Assembly: GCF_963664135.1 (NCBI RefSeq) | Contig: NZ_OY760905.1 | Span: 372,001-436,000 of the forward strand | DNA from: an uncultured Acetobacterium sp. | GTDB lineage: Bacteria > Bacillota > Clostridia > Eubacteriales > Eubacteriaceae | Length of the DNA stretch: 64,000 nt | Reading direction: 5' to 3' | Shown: positions 16,986-26,127 of the stretch, piece by piece | How the letters are laid out: each line of letters starts with the position of its first letter | Position numbering within the stretch: position 1 is the first letter of the stretch | The notes under the pieces: generated by a model | Told to the model about the DNA's origin: nothing | The model's database searches: none | What the model saw: only the letters and a program-made list of their open reading frames with translations | Position numbers and translations under genes: made by a program

Positions 16986-17348
16986 ATGTTAACGAGTAAA
17001 CAAAGAAGTTATTTAAGAAAGCTTGCCATGGATATTCCCGATATCATTTTCATTGGCAAAGAAGGCATCACCCCGCAAGTCATTGTTCAGACCAGGGACG
17101 CCATTATTGCCCGGGAACTGATCAAGGGAAAGGTTCAGAATAATTCTCTGGAAGATGTCAATAATGTGGCAAGAGAATTAGCAGCCGCCACAAAATCGGA
17201 CATTGTCTGTACCATTGGTAATAAATTTATCCTTTATAAAAAGAATTTATTAAAAACTAAAATCGAGGTACCGACAAAAAATCAAAAGCCCATCAAACGA
17301 ATTAAGAAAAAAGCATTAAGTCCATCACGAAAATTCACTAATTCATAA
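16986..17348 (+). CDS. yhbY: YhbY-family RNA-binding (CRM domain) protein
   Basis: 120 residues from ATG 16986. MLTSKQRSYLRKLAMDIPDIIFIGKEGITPQ and the ELIKGKVQNNSLEDV segment are the CRM/YhbY fold, which associates with pre-50S particles. A C-terminal basic tail of about 25 residues (KRIKKKALSPSRK) is longer than the minimal family. TATAAT at 16956-16961 suggests an extra internal promoter after obgE. Confidence 0.9.
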   Translation: MLTSKQRSYLRKLAMDIPDIIFIGKEGITPQVIVQTRDAIIARELIKGKVQNNSLEDVNNVARELAAATKSDIVCTIGNKFILYKKNLLKTKIEVPTKNQKPIKRIKKKALSPSRKFTNS

Positions 17349-17364
17349 TAAGCAAAGGTTTGAG

Positions 17365-18006
17365 ATGAAGAAAAAAATCGGTCTTCTGGGAGGAAGTTTT
17401 AATCCCATCCATACGGGTCATCTGCTGCTGGCAGAATCAGCTCGGGATCAATATGAATTGGATAAGGTATTGTTTATTCCCACCGGGAATAACCCATTTA
17501 AATTGTCTCAGGACGAAATTACCCGAAAACACCGGCTTAAAATGGTGGAACTGGCCATCGCCAGCAATGACAGTTTTGAAATATTAACGCACGAGATCGA
17601 TCAAAATGGCATCACCTATACCATTGATACCATCAATATCATTAAAGAAATTTATCCGGATTGTGATTTTTATTTCATCGCCGGTGCTGATTTAATGTTT
17701 GAAATTACCTTATGGAAGGGTGCTCCAGAGTTGTTAAAGTCCGTGAAATTTATTACGACCTTCCGTCCTGGTTACAGTCATGATCGGCTGGATATGCGAA
17801 TCAAAGAGTTGCAGGAAATTTACGGCGCTTCTATTTTTAAGCTGTACGCCACCGAAATGGATATTGCCTCTTCTGATATCCGGGCGCGGATAAAAAATGG
17901 CTACTCGATCCGTTATTTACTGCCGGATGCGGTGGAAGCATATATTCATGAACATCACCTTTATTTGCCAAAGGCATCAACTGAGGATAGCAATGAATTG
18001 GATTGA
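17365..18006 (+). CDS. nadD: Nicotinate-nucleotide adenylyltransferase
   Basis: 213 residues. GGSFNPIHTGHLLLAE carries the nucleotidyltransferase TxGH motif, YFIAGADLMFEITLWKG is the NaMN-binding part, and ASSDIRARIKNGYSIRYLLPDAV is the C-terminal motif. It makes NaAD from nicotinate mononucleotide and ATP in NAD synthesis. The stop overlaps the start of yqeK by 14 bases. Confidence 0.95.
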   Translation: MKKKIGLLGGSFNPIHTGHLLLAESARDQYELDKVLFIPTGNNPFKLSQDEITRKHRLKMVELAIASNDSFEILTHEIDQNGITYTIDTINIIKEIYPDCDFYFIAGADLMFEITLWKGAPELLKSVKFITTFRPGYSHDRLDMRIKELQEIYGASIFKLYATEMDIASSDIRARIKNGYSIRYLLPDAVEAYIHEHHLYLPKASTEDSNELD

Positions 18007-18568
18007 TATTGAAGCGGATTTAAAAAAGATTTTAACCACTAAACGATTTAATCATACGATGAATGTGGTTGAAGCGGCCGATAAGCTGGCTCGCACCTTT
18101 GGGTGTGAGCCGGATCAGGCCAGGTTGGCGGCGCTGCTGCACGATTGTGCAAAGAATCTATCAGATGAACAGCAGCTTGACTTTGCCCAAAAGTATCAGA
18201 TTAAGATTGATCGGGTCTGCCAGAATGATCCCCAATTGCTTCACGGCCCTGTCGGTGCTGTTCTTGCTGGGGAGCGTTATGGCGTTGAAGACGCAGCCAT
18301 TCAAAGTGCCGTTTGTTATCACACGACCGGGTGTGAAAAAATGAGCAAACTTGATCAGATTATTTATCTGGCCGATTATATTGAAAAGGGTCGTTCTTTT
18401 CCTGGCGTTGACCGCATTCGGCAAATGGCTGAAACCAATTTGGATGAGGCAACCATTATGGCTTTAACCAACAGCATCTGTCACGTGGCTCAAACCGGTG
18501 CCCTAATTCACAAACGGACCATCGATGCGCGAAATGATTTAATTATCAAAACGAGAAATTTAAAATAG
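17993..18568 (+). CDS. yqeK: YqeK-type HD-domain Ap4A hydrolase
   Basis: 191 residues from ATG 17993, preceded by TGAGGATAG inside nadD. HD motifs are seen as FNHTMNV, LLHDCAKN, LHGPVGA and YHTTG; the last helices read YLADYIEKGRSFPGVDRIR, typical of YqeK, a symmetrical diadenosine tetraphosphatase. Its place between nadD and rsfS is the family norm. Confidence 0.92.
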   Translation: MNWIDIEADLKKILTTKRFNHTMNVVEAADKLARTFGCEPDQARLAALLHDCAKNLSDEQQLDFAQKYQIKIDRVCQNDPQLLHGPVGAVLAGERYGVEDAAIQSAVCYHTTGCEKMSKLDQIIYLADYIEKGRSFPGVDRIRQMAETNLDEATIMALTNSICHVAQTGALIHKRTIDARNDLIIKTRNLK

Positions 18569-18606
18569 AAAAGAAAAAAATAAAAGAAAATTTAAAAAGA
18601 AAGTGA

Positions 18607-18951
18607 GTGATTTTTATTAATCCTGAAGAATTTGCACAAAAAATAAAAGGGTGGATTGAAGACAAAAACGGAGATGATATTGAAGTCATCAATGTAACCG
18701 AAATGACCTCCATCGCCAACTATTTTGTCATCGCCAGTGGTAACTCAGAACGACAAGTTAAAGCCATTGCCGACAATATCGAGTATGAAGCTCAAAAACT
18801 GGAGATCTTTCCAAAGGGCATCGAGGGCCAACGAGAAGGTCGCTGGATTTTATTAGATTACTACGACGTGATTGTCCATGTTTTCCATGCTGAAGAGCGT
18901 GAGTTTTACAGCCTCGAAAAACTTTGGAAAGACAGCGCCGTCAGTCGATAG
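18607..18951 (+). CDS. rsfS: Ribosomal silencing factor RsfS
   Basis: 114 residues, start GTG 18607 with a weak upstream AGAAAG. INVTEMTSIANYFVIASGNSERQVKAIAD and EGQREGRWILLDYYDVIVHVFHAEEREFYSLEKLW are diagnostic. RsfS binds L14 and blocks subunit joining under starvation. It ends the cluster that starts at obgE. Confidence 0.95.
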   Translation: MIFINPEEFAQKIKGWIEDKNGDDIEVINVTEMTSIANYFVIASGNSERQVKAIADNIEYEAQKLEIFPKGIEGQREGRWILLDYYDVIVHVFHAEEREFYSLEKLWKDSAVSR

Positions 18952-19190
18952 ACTGGGATGTCCTGCCAATCGGGTCGATCGCAACTTGTTTATGTCTCGA
19001 AGGCGAAATTTAGCAGAGATATCGTTTAGAGTTGAACAACACCCTTCGGGGTAGTAATCGAATTACTGAACAAATCAAATGGTGGCACTTCTTGATCCTT
19101 CGGGACGGGAAAATCCACCTTTTTAAATGTCAAGATTAATTTTATCCAGGAAAGCAGATTAGCGTCCATAAACAAAAAATAATTTCAAAA
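18952..19190 (+). promoter_or_regulatory. Structured untranslated region before ychF, unidentified
   Basis: About 280 bases lie between rsfS and ychF with no ORF but several compact hairpins: CAGTCGATAGACTG (overlapping the rsfS end), TCTC/GAGA, ACCC-TTCG-GGGT, AGTAA-TCGAA-TTACT, and GGTGG...CCACC followed by TTTTT (about 19080-19127). The last looks like a terminator or attenuator. It faintly resembles the 3' part of a T-box, but the specifier domain and the ACCGCG block are missing. Confidence 0.4.
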
Positions 19191-19229
19191 TATTTAATTT
19201 TATTAACAGAAAATTAGAAAGAGGTAACT

Positions 19230-20327
19230 ATGAAGATAGGAATCGTTGGCTTACCCAACGTTGGGAAAAGCACCATATTCAATGCCTTAACCAAGGCCGG
19301 GGCAGAATCTGCCAATTATCCATTTTGCACCATTGACCCAAATATCGGGGTCGTAACCGTACCCGATCCCCGGTTGGCGGTTTTGGAAAAAATGTACAAT
19401 TCAAAAAAGGTGATTCCCACCACCATCGAATTTGTGGATATTGCCGGCCTGGTGCGCGGTGCCAGCAAAGGGGAAGGACTTGGCAATAAGTTTCTTTCTC
19501 ATATTCGTGAGGTCGATGCCATTGTCCATGTTGTCCGTTGTTTTGAAGATGACAACGTCGTGCACGTGGAAGGAAAAATCGACCCCATCGATGATCTGGA
19601 AACCATTAACCTGGAGCTGATTTTCGCTGACATTGAAATGCTGGACCGACGGATCGAAAAGAACAAGAAACTGGCCAAAACCAATCCCCAGGAAAAAGCC
19701 AATATCGACGTAGCCATGCGGCTGCGGGAAATTCTTGAAGGCGGCAAAATGCCCAATGATGACGATTTTTCGGCGGATGAGTGGGAGTTTATTCAAACCA
19801 TTCAACTGATCTCGATTAAACCGGTACTTTATATCGCCAACGTTTCTGAAGATGATCTCCATGAGGATAATGAAATGGTAACCCGATTAAAGGCGACTGT
19901 TTTAGAAAACCATTCTGGTAATCATAAGGATATTATCAAAATATCCGCTAAAATAGAGGAAGAAATCGCTCAATTTGACGACGATGAAAAAGCGGAATTC
20001 TTATCGGATATGGGTTTGGCAGAATCTGGGCTAGATCAGGTCATTCGCTCGGGCTATAAGCTCTTGGGCCTGATTACTTTTTTAACCGCTGGTCCCCAGG
20101 AAATCCGCGCTTGGACGGTCACCGAAGGTACGAAAGCGCCCCAGGCCGCGGGCAAGATCCATAGCGATATTGAACGTGGTTTTATTCGGGCGGAAATTAC
20201 CAGTTTCGAACAGCTGATTGAGGCCGGTTCGGAAGTCAAAGCTAAGGAAAGCGGTGTTACCCGGGTTGAAGGAAAAGACTATGTCATGAAAGATGGCGAT
20301 GTTACTTTTTTCCGGTTTAATGTATAG
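19230..20327 (+). CDS. ychF: Redox-regulated ATPase/GTPase YchF
   Basis: 365 residues. The P-loop GLPNVGKST, switch DIAGLVRGASKGEGLGNKFLSHIR, NVSE in place of the canonical NKxD (typical of the Obg-family YchF group, which prefers ATP), and a C-terminal TGS domain (LITFLTAGPQEIRAWTV) are all visible. YchF binds ribosomes and affects translation and stress responses. ATG 19230 follows AGAGG. It sits downstream of an unusually structured leader. Confidence 0.95.
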   Translation: MKIGIVGLPNVGKSTIFNALTKAGAESANYPFCTIDPNIGVVTVPDPRLAVLEKMYNSKKVIPTTIEFVDIAGLVRGASKGEGLGNKFLSHIREVDAIVHVVRCFEDDNVVHVEGKIDPIDDLETINLELIFADIEMLDRRIEKNKKLAKTNPQEKANIDVAMRLREILEGGKMPNDDDFSADEWEFIQTIQLISIKPVLYIANVSEDDLHEDNEMVTRLKATVLENHSGNHKDIIKISAKIEEEIAQFDDDEKAEFLSDMGLAESGLDQVIRSGYKLLGLITFLTAGPQEIRAWTVTEGTKAPQAAGKIHSDIERGFIRAEITSFEQLIEAGSEVKAKESGVTRVEGKDYVMKDGDVTFFRFNV

Positions 20328-20406
20328 TTAGTAGCTTCATATCTTAACTGATGTGAGCTTTTATTAATATACCCTTGCCTGAATACCCAATCACCTGGAG
20401 GTTACT

Positions 20407-22119
20407 GTGAAAGATCTTGTTTTAGTCGCTATTAATGCAAAATACATCCATACCAATCTGGCCGTGCGTTCATTACAGGCGCAACTGCCAAATTTTGATG
20501 TCGAAATTCTGGAGATGTCGATCAATGATCCCCTACATCGGATTGTCAAGCTGCTCCTGGATCAGGATACCAAACGGATCGGATTCTCCTGCTATATCTG
20601 GAATATGGAGATTGTTCTGAAGCTGGCTGAAGTCATTAAAAAAGCGAAACCTCAGGTGCAAATTATTTTTGGCGGTCCGGAGGTCAGTTTTGACGGGGCG
20701 ATACTGTTAGCGACCCACGCCTTTTGTGATCTGATTCTTCAGGGCGAAGGGGAAGGCAAACTACAGGCACTGCTTAAAAATGATGATAATCTGGATGGAT
20801 TTAGGAACATTCCTGGGCTTTGTTATCGCAGCCGATCGGGTGAAATCATCGAAAATCCTGATGCACCACCGGTTCCATTAAACCAATTCGTTTTTCCGTA
20901 TTTAAACTCGGATGTGGACAGCCTCAAGCATAAGATCATTTATTATGAAACCATGCGAGGCTGCCCATTTTCCTGCTCCTATTGTCTTTCTTCAGCTAAA
21001 CAGGGGCTGAATCTATTAGGTCTTGACCGGGTTTTTAGCGAACTGGATTTCTTTATTAAGGCGGGGGTTAAACAAGTCAAGCTCGTCGACCGGACTTTCA
21101 ACTGCAACCTGAGCCGAGCCAAAGAAATCTTTAAATATCTGATTACACAAGGCGGCGAGACCAATTTTCACTTTGAAATGACCGGCGACCTGATCGATGA
21201 AGAAATGATTGACCTGCTTAAGACGGCACCGCCGGGACTGATTCAATTTGAAATTGGCGTCCAAAGTACCGCACCGACAACACTTTCGGCGATCGGCCGA
21301 AAAATCAGTGTCAGCAGAACCGAAGAGCATGTCAAAAAACTGTTGGATCAACAAAACATTCATATTCATCTGGATCTGATTGCTGGTTTGCCCTATGAAA
21401 GCTATGCGGTTTTCAAAGAATCCTTTAATCAGGTGATTGCCCTTAATCCCGATATGTTACAACTGGGCTTTCTCAAATGTTTAAAAGGCACCCGTATTCG
21501 CGAAGAGTCGGAAATGCATCACTATAATTATGCCAGTTTTCCGCCTTATGAAATTATTTCGAATCAGTATATTGGTGCGGTGGAACTGTATCAGTTACGT
21601 CAAATTGAAGTGTTGGTGGATCGTTACTTTAACAGTGGCGCTTTCAAACAGAGCTTGGCTTTTATTTTTGCTTCCCAGATTTATAGCACTCCTTTTGACT
21701 TTTTTGAAGTGTTTTCGTTTTATTGGGATAGTCATGGTTATTATGATGTGGGCAAATCAAAGGAGCAGCTCTTTGGCATCCTTCATGGATTTTTAAATGA
21801 TCATCAAAAAAAATCACAGATTGGCGAATGGCTTAAGTTTGATTGGCTCACCCAAGGCAATCTCAGATTGCCAACTGGGATGATTGATGCCAGTCCCGAT
21901 AAAGAATGGATTTTTGAGTTTTTGAAAGACCCTCAGAACATTGAAACTTACCTCGATGACTTTATTAATCTTGCTCCGAAAAAAATCTATACCCAGGTCA
22001 AATTTCAATATTTTTCGGCTGCGTTTATTAATCAGCTTTCCGGACACGCTTTGTCAACAAAAGTTGAACCATGGCTAATGGTTTTTTCTGAGGCAGGCTA
22101 TCATATTATAAATAAATAA
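20407..22119 (+). CDS. B12-binding-domain radical SAM protein with DUF4080
   Basis: 570 residues. The N-terminal cobalamin-binding-like domain (residues 1-140, FGGPEVSFD) is followed by radical SAM motif C186-x3-C190-x2-C193 in RGCPFSCSYC, the core (KLVDRTFNCN, LDLIAGLPYE) and a C-terminal DUF4080 region. The start is GTG 20407, with GGAGG about 5 bases upstream. Such proteins are related to methylthiotransferases and B12 methylases; the substrate is unknown. The T-box for thrS starts about 70 bases after the stop. Confidence 0.87.
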   Translation: MKDLVLVAINAKYIHTNLAVRSLQAQLPNFDVEILEMSINDPLHRIVKLLLDQDTKRIGFSCYIWNMEIVLKLAEVIKKAKPQVQIIFGGPEVSFDGAILLATHAFCDLILQGEGEGKLQALLKNDDNLDGFRNIPGLCYRSRSGEIIENPDAPPVPLNQFVFPYLNSDVDSLKHKIIYYETMRGCPFSCSYCLSSAKQGLNLLGLDRVFSELDFFIKAGVKQVKLVDRTFNCNLSRAKEIFKYLITQGGETNFHFEMTGDLIDEEMIDLLKTAPPGLIQFEIGVQSTAPTTLSAIGRKISVSRTEEHVKKLLDQQNIHIHLDLIAGLPYESYAVFKESFNQVIALNPDMLQLGFLKCLKGTRIREESEMHHYNYASFPPYEIISNQYIGAVELYQLRQIEVLVDRYFNSGAFKQSLAFIFASQIYSTPFDFFEVFSFYWDSHGYYDVGKSKEQLFGILHGFLNDHQKKSQIGEWLKFDWLTQGNLRLPTGMIDASPDKEWIFEFLKDPQNIETYLDDFINLAPKKIYTQVKFQYFSAAFINQLSGHALSTKVEPWLMVFSEAGYHIINK

Positions 22120-22160
22120 TTATCGATTGTTCAATATTAAATTAAATTTATGAAAAAGTA

Positions 22161-22189
22161 TTGATTCTTGGTTAGATAAAGGTTATACT
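22161..22189 (+). promoter_or_regulatory. thrS leader promoter
   Basis: TTGATT (22161-22166), 17-base spacer, TATACT (22184-22189). Confidence 0.6.
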
Positions 22190-22194
22190 GAAAA

Positions 22195-22480
22195 GCAATA
22201 AAAATAAAAAAATTGATGTTGATAAGGACGAGTAAGTTATCCATATGTTTCAGAGAGTAAGCAACCTGGCTGTAATTGCTTATACTGCAGATAATTGAAA
22301 ACCACCTTGGAGTCGAAACCTGAAGTGAGACTAAGAAATACTGCGATTGCACATTTCTTTTAGTAGGGTTTTACGGAGCTGACCGTTATTCAGAACTTAA
22401 GTGGATTCACATACGTGAATCAAATTGGGTGGAACCGCGTTGATACGTCCCTTTGTTTGACAAAGGGGCTTTTTTGTTTT
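22195..22480 (+). promoter_or_regulatory. T-box leader, threonine-specific, controlling thrS
   Basis: AGAGAG after the first Stem I arm, a 3' Stem I arm with GAAA-ACC-ACCTTGGAGTC giving specifier ACC (Thr) at 22301-22303, and antiterminator GGGTGGAACCGCG, where TGGA (22430-22433) would pair with a tRNA having discriminator U. It ends in the terminator CCCTTTG/CAAAGGG plus T-run (22447-22476). Uncharged tRNA-Thr would allow read-through. Confidence 0.92.
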
Positions 22481-22562
22481 TAAAATAAAAATGTTTTTAA
22501 GAAGTAGGGCGCAAGAGATTACGGCACTTTCACAATTAAAGACAAAAATAAAGGAGAAAATT

Positions 22563-24479
22563 ATGATTACTATTACGTTAAAAGACGGATCCATAAAGAC
22601 TTATGAACCCGGAATCACTGTTCTTGAAGTTGCCACAGATATCAGCCCGGGTTTAGCCAAGAATACCATGGCAGGGGAACTCAATGGCGAGGTTGTGGAT
22701 GTCCGCCAAGCGATTAATGAAGATGCTACCCTCAATCTTTTAAAATTTGAAGATGAAGGCGGTAAGCATGCCTTCTGGCATACTGGTTCCCATCTGCTTG
22801 CCCAGGCGGTCAAACGGCTTTATCCTCAAGCCAAACTGGCCATTGGTCCGGCAATCGACAATGGTTTTTACTATGATATCGATGTGGATGTGATTATCAC
22901 TCCTGAAATTATGGAAAAAATCGAGAAAGAAATGGCCAAAATTGTTAAAGAAGGCTTGGAAATCAATCGTTATGAGTTAAGCCGCAACGAGGCGCTGGCC
23001 AAAGTGAATGCCGAAGGCGAAATTTACAAAGCTGAGCTGATCGAAAACCTGCCGGAAGATGCCATCATCAGCTTTTATTCCCAGGGTGAGTTCTCCGATC
23101 TTTGTGCCGGCCCTCATATTCAAAACCTCAGTGGCATTAAAGCGATTAAGCTTTTAAGTCTCGCCGGTGCCTATTGGCGGGGTGATGAAAAAAATAAGAT
23201 GCTGCAACGTATTTATGGGATTACTTTTCCTAAAAAAAGCGAATTGGAAGCCTATTTAACGCGTTTGGAAGAAGCAAAAAAACGGGATCACCGTAAGTTA
23301 GGTAAAGAACTGGATCTTTTCTCAATCCAGGAAGAAGGCCCGGGTTTTCCATTCTTCCATCCTAAAGGGATGATTATTCGAAATGAACTGGAAAATTTCT
23401 GGCGACAGATCCATCAACTCCGGGGATACCAGGAAATCAAAACGCCAATTATTCTAAATGCTGAGCTGTGGAAACGCTCCGGTCACTGGGATCATTACAA
23501 AGAAAACATGTATTTCACCGAAATTGATGAAGCTTCTTATGCCGTCAAGCCAATGAACTGCCCGGGCGGAATGCTCGTTTATAAACGTAAAGGTCACTCT
23601 TACCGGGATCTGCCGTTAAAAATGGCTGAGTTGGGTTTAGTCCATCGTCATGAGCTGCATGGTGCCCTTCATGGTCTAATGCGGGTACGTAACTTTACTC
23701 AGGATGATGCCCATATCTTTATGACCCCGGATCAAATCGAAGCCGAAGTCATCAAGGTAATTGATCTGGCCGACGAAGTTTATAAAGTATTTGGTTTTAA
23801 CTACAAGGTTGAACTATCAACCAAACCGGAAAAAGCCATCGGTTCGGATGAAGTCTGGGAAATAGCTACCGATGCTTTAAGAAAAGCACTGGAGAAAAAA
23901 GAAATTGACTATCGTCTAAACCCTGGTGATGGGGCTTTCTACGGCCCTAAAATTGACTTCCATCTGGAAGACAGCCTGGGTCGTACCTGGCAATGTGGAA
24001 CCATTCAGCTGGATTTCCAGATGCCGGAGCGTTTTGACCTGAACTATATTGGTTCAGACGGCGAAAAACACCGTCCCGTTATTGTTCATCGAACCATTTT
24101 AGGCAGTATCGAGCGATTCTTCGGAATCCTGATTGAACATTTTGCTGGGAAATTCCCGGTTTGGCTGGCTCCGGTACAGGTGATGATTATTCCGGTTGCG
24201 GATGCCCACCATGATTTTGCCAAAGGGATTGCCGAAGAACTGACCGCCATTGGTGTCCGGGCGTCGGTGGATGTCCGGGATGAAAAACTGGGTTACCGGA
24301 TCCGGGAAGCGCAAATGCAAAAAGTTCCTTATATGCTGGTTGTTGGAGATAAAGAAGCTGAAGGCGGCGACTTGGCCCTGCGAATCCGGGATACTGGTGA
24401 CGCTGGTCTGATCAGTCTGACAGACTTAAAAGAAAAACTGATCGAAAAAATTAAAACAAAGTCATTGACTCTGGAATAA
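22563..24479 (+). CDS. thrS: Threonyl-tRNA synthetase
   Basis: 638 residues from ATG 22563 (ribosome site AAGGAGA). Order: TGS domain (1-62), editing/SAD domain with HTGSHLLAQAVKRLYP and CAGPH, class II core with motif 2 LGLVHRHELHGALHGLMRVRNF (stated by position about 355-377) and motif 3 near HRTILGSIERF, then the anticodon-binding domain (PVQVMIIPV onward). It attaches threonine to tRNA-Thr. Controlled by the Thr T-box just upstream. Confidence 0.97.
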   Translation: MITITLKDGSIKTYEPGITVLEVATDISPGLAKNTMAGELNGEVVDVRQAINEDATLNLLKFEDEGGKHAFWHTGSHLLAQAVKRLYPQAKLAIGPAIDNGFYYDIDVDVIITPEIMEKIEKEMAKIVKEGLEINRYELSRNEALAKVNAEGEIYKAELIENLPEDAIISFYSQGEFSDLCAGPHIQNLSGIKAIKLLSLAGAYWRGDEKNKMLQRIYGITFPKKSELEAYLTRLEEAKKRDHRKLGKELDLFSIQEEGPGFPFFHPKGMIIRNELENFWRQIHQLRGYQEIKTPIILNAELWKRSGHWDHYKENMYFTEIDEASYAVKPMNCPGGMLVYKRKGHSYRDLPLKMAELGLVHRHELHGALHGLMRVRNFTQDDAHIFMTPDQIEAEVIKVIDLADEVYKVFGFNYKVELSTKPEKAIGSDEVWEIATDALRKALEKKEIDYRLNPGDGAFYGPKIDFHLEDSLGRTWQCGTIQLDFQMPERFDLNYIGSDGEKHRPVIVHRTILGSIERFFGILIEHFAGKFPVWLAPVQVMIIPVADAHHDFAKGIAEELTAIGVRASVDVRDEKLGYRIREAQMQKVPYMLVVGDKEAEGGDLALRIRDTGDAGLISLTDLKEKLIEKIKTKSLTLE

Positions 24480-24530
24480 ACTCAGAATAAACTCATTCAA
24501 AATGAAAAAAGAATCAGATTTCTAAATACT

Positions 24531-24571
24531 ACGAGTCGAATTTGTAATAATTGTTGACAAATTCGACTCGT
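24531..24571. promoter_or_regulatory. Perfect 15-base dyad overlapping the transporter promoter
   Basis: ACGAGTCGAATTTGT (24531-24545), 11-base spacer, ACAAATTCGACTCGT (24557-24571). The right arm includes part of the -35 hexamer. No T-run follows on either strand, so an operator is more likely than a terminator. Confidence 0.55.
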
Positions 24572-24582
24572 ATAAATATAAT
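24554..24582 (+). promoter_or_regulatory. Consensus promoter of the ABC importer operon
   Basis: TTGACA (24554-24559), 17-base spacer, TATAAT (24577-24582): perfect hexamers and spacing. Confidence 0.85.
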
Positions 24583-24589
24583 AAAAAAC

Positions 24590-24860
24590 AATACAGTGAT
24601 GACCAGGAACAAGTAGGAATTTGATAGTCTTTCCAGAGAACTTTCGGTTGGTGTGAGAAAGTAGGATTACGATTGCGAATACATCTTGTGAGCTGCCCAC
24701 CGAACGGTTTATACCCATTAGGCTGAGCCGGATACCAACCGTTATCTTGGTTAAGTAACTGATGTTACTTACAGAGCGTGATGTTAAACATCAAAGGCAA
24801 GGTGGTACCGCGAATTTATTTTCGTCCCTGTTATACAGTGGCGATTTTTTTTTGTGTGAA
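24590..24860 (+). promoter_or_regulatory. T-box leader, reads as tyrosine-specific, upstream of an ABC importer
   Basis: Stem I shows AGAGAAC and GGTTGGTGTGAGAAAG. The 3' arm GCGAATACATCTTGTGAG gives specifier TAC (Tyr) at 24680-24682. The antiterminator GGTGGTACCGCG has TGGT (24803-24806), which fits a tRNA with discriminator A, as in tRNA-Tyr. The tRNA-Trp gene in this window has discriminator G and would need TGGC. A terminator follows: TCGTC..CTG/CAG..GGCGA plus T-run (24832-24860). Confidence 0.88.
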
Positions 24861-24977
24861 TGTGAAAACCGTATCAAGAAGTTTTTGATCTGTTTTATAT
24901 TTCGAGCAGAACGGTTTTAAAATGCAATTCAACCTGAAAAGGTTTTATTGAATATAAATTAAAATGGAGGAAAAGAA

Positions 24978-25970
24978 ATGAAAAAGTATGGGAAAAAATT
25001 GATGACAGTTCTTCTGATTGCTTCATTAGTTGCATTAGGAGCCGGCTGTTCAAATTCAGCAACAAAACAGGAAAGTAAAAATGCTACGATTGGTATTGTT
25101 CAGTATGTTGATCATGTTGCTTTGGATGCAGCCCGGGAAGGTTTTGTCAAAGCTTTGGCTGACAACGGCTATACCGATGGTCAAAACATTACCCTTGATG
25201 TGCAAAATGCACAAGGAGATCAAAGTAATTTATCAACCATCAGCGATCGTTTTGTCAGCAATAAGGTAGATCTGGTTCTTGCTATCGCAACGCCAGCGGC
25301 TCAGGCGATTGCTGGAAAGACAACCGAAATTCCCATTTTGGGAACGGCGATCACTGACTATGAAGCAGCTCGTCTGGTCAAATCAAACGAAGCCCCTGGT
25401 GGAAACGTCAGCGGCACCACTGACATGAACCCAATCAAAGAACAGATTGATCTTTTGGTGAAATTAGTACCAACAGCAAAAACCGTTGGAGTACTTTATA
25501 CTTCCAGCGAAGATAACTCTGTTTTACAGGCAAAAATCGCCAAAGAAGCGATTGAAAAGCTGGGCATGAAATATGTAGAAGTAACCGTAACCAACTCAAA
25601 TGATGTCCAACAGGCGACTCAATCCATCGTTGGCCAATGTGATGCCATCTACATTCCTACAGATAATGTCTTTGCATCAGCAATGCCTCAGGTTCAGAAC
25701 ATTACCTCCCAGTCAAAAACACCGGTTATCTGCGGTGAATCGGGTATGGTTGAATCGGGTGGATTGGCTACCTTGGGAATCAGCTATTCTGACCTGGGTT
25801 ACCAAACTGGCTTAATGGCCGTGAAAATTCTTAAAGGCGAAGCAAAACCGGCAACCATGCCCATCGAATCAGCGACAAAATTTGAATATGCCATCAATGG
25901 CACTGTCGCTCAGGAAATTGGCTTAACCATTCCCGCTGACCTGCAACAATACGTCATTACCGCAAAATAG
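24978..25970 (+). CDS. ABC importer substrate-binding lipoprotein (TrpX-like family), tyrosine predicted
   Basis: 330 residues with a lipoprotein signal (KKLMTVLLIASLVALGAGC; Cys at about 24 is lipidated). The mature part is a type I periplasmic-binding fold of the ABC_sub_bind (PF04392) kind: IGIVQYVDHVALDAAREGF, VDLVLAIATPAAQA, PGGNVSGTTDMNP. Family members upstream of T-boxes are often called TrpX (tryptophan). Here the T-box points to tyrosine. ATG 24978 follows TGGAGG. A strong hairpin lies between it and the permease gene. Confidence 0.88.
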   Translation: MKKYGKKLMTVLLIASLVALGAGCSNSATKQESKNATIGIVQYVDHVALDAAREGFVKALADNGYTDGQNITLDVQNAQGDQSNLSTISDRFVSNKVDLVLAIATPAAQAIAGKTTEIPILGTAITDYEAARLVKSNEAPGGNVSGTTDMNPIKEQIDLLVKLVPTAKTVGVLYTSSEDNSVLQAKIAKEAIEKLGMKYVEVTVTNSNDVQQATQSIVGQCDAIYIPTDNVFASAMPQVQNITSQSKTPVICGESGMVESGGLATLGISYSDLGYQTGLMAVKILKGEAKPATMPIESATKFEYAINGTVAQEIGLTIPADLQQYVITAK

Positions 25971-26022
25971 AAAATTTAAACAGAAGCAGATTTAAATAAA
26001 AACAATTTACTAAAAAAATTAA

Positions 26023-26053
26023 GCAAGCAGTAATGGACATCATTACTGCTTGC
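26023..26053 (+). other. Intercistronic hairpin between binding-protein and permease genes
   Basis: GCAAGCAGTAATG and CATTACTGCTTGC form a perfect 13-bp stem with a 5-base loop. No clear T-run follows (TATAATTATTATT), so it may stabilise the upstream mRNA or give partial termination, raising the binding protein over the membrane parts. Confidence 0.6.
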
Positions 26054-26127
26054 TATAATTATTATTAAAGATTAATGATCAAGATTATTAATCAACATAA
26101 TCAATAGATAAGAAGTGAGGCAAAATA

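Noticed and set aside
19080..19127. T-box upstream of ychF (GGTGGCAC followed by a terminator)
   Set aside because: No Stem I specifier domain, no ACCGCG block, and ychF is not an amino-acid gene.
24590..24860. Tryptophan T-box
   Set aside because: No TGG in the specifier position, and the TGGT antiterminator does not fit the G discriminator of the tRNA-Trp in this window.
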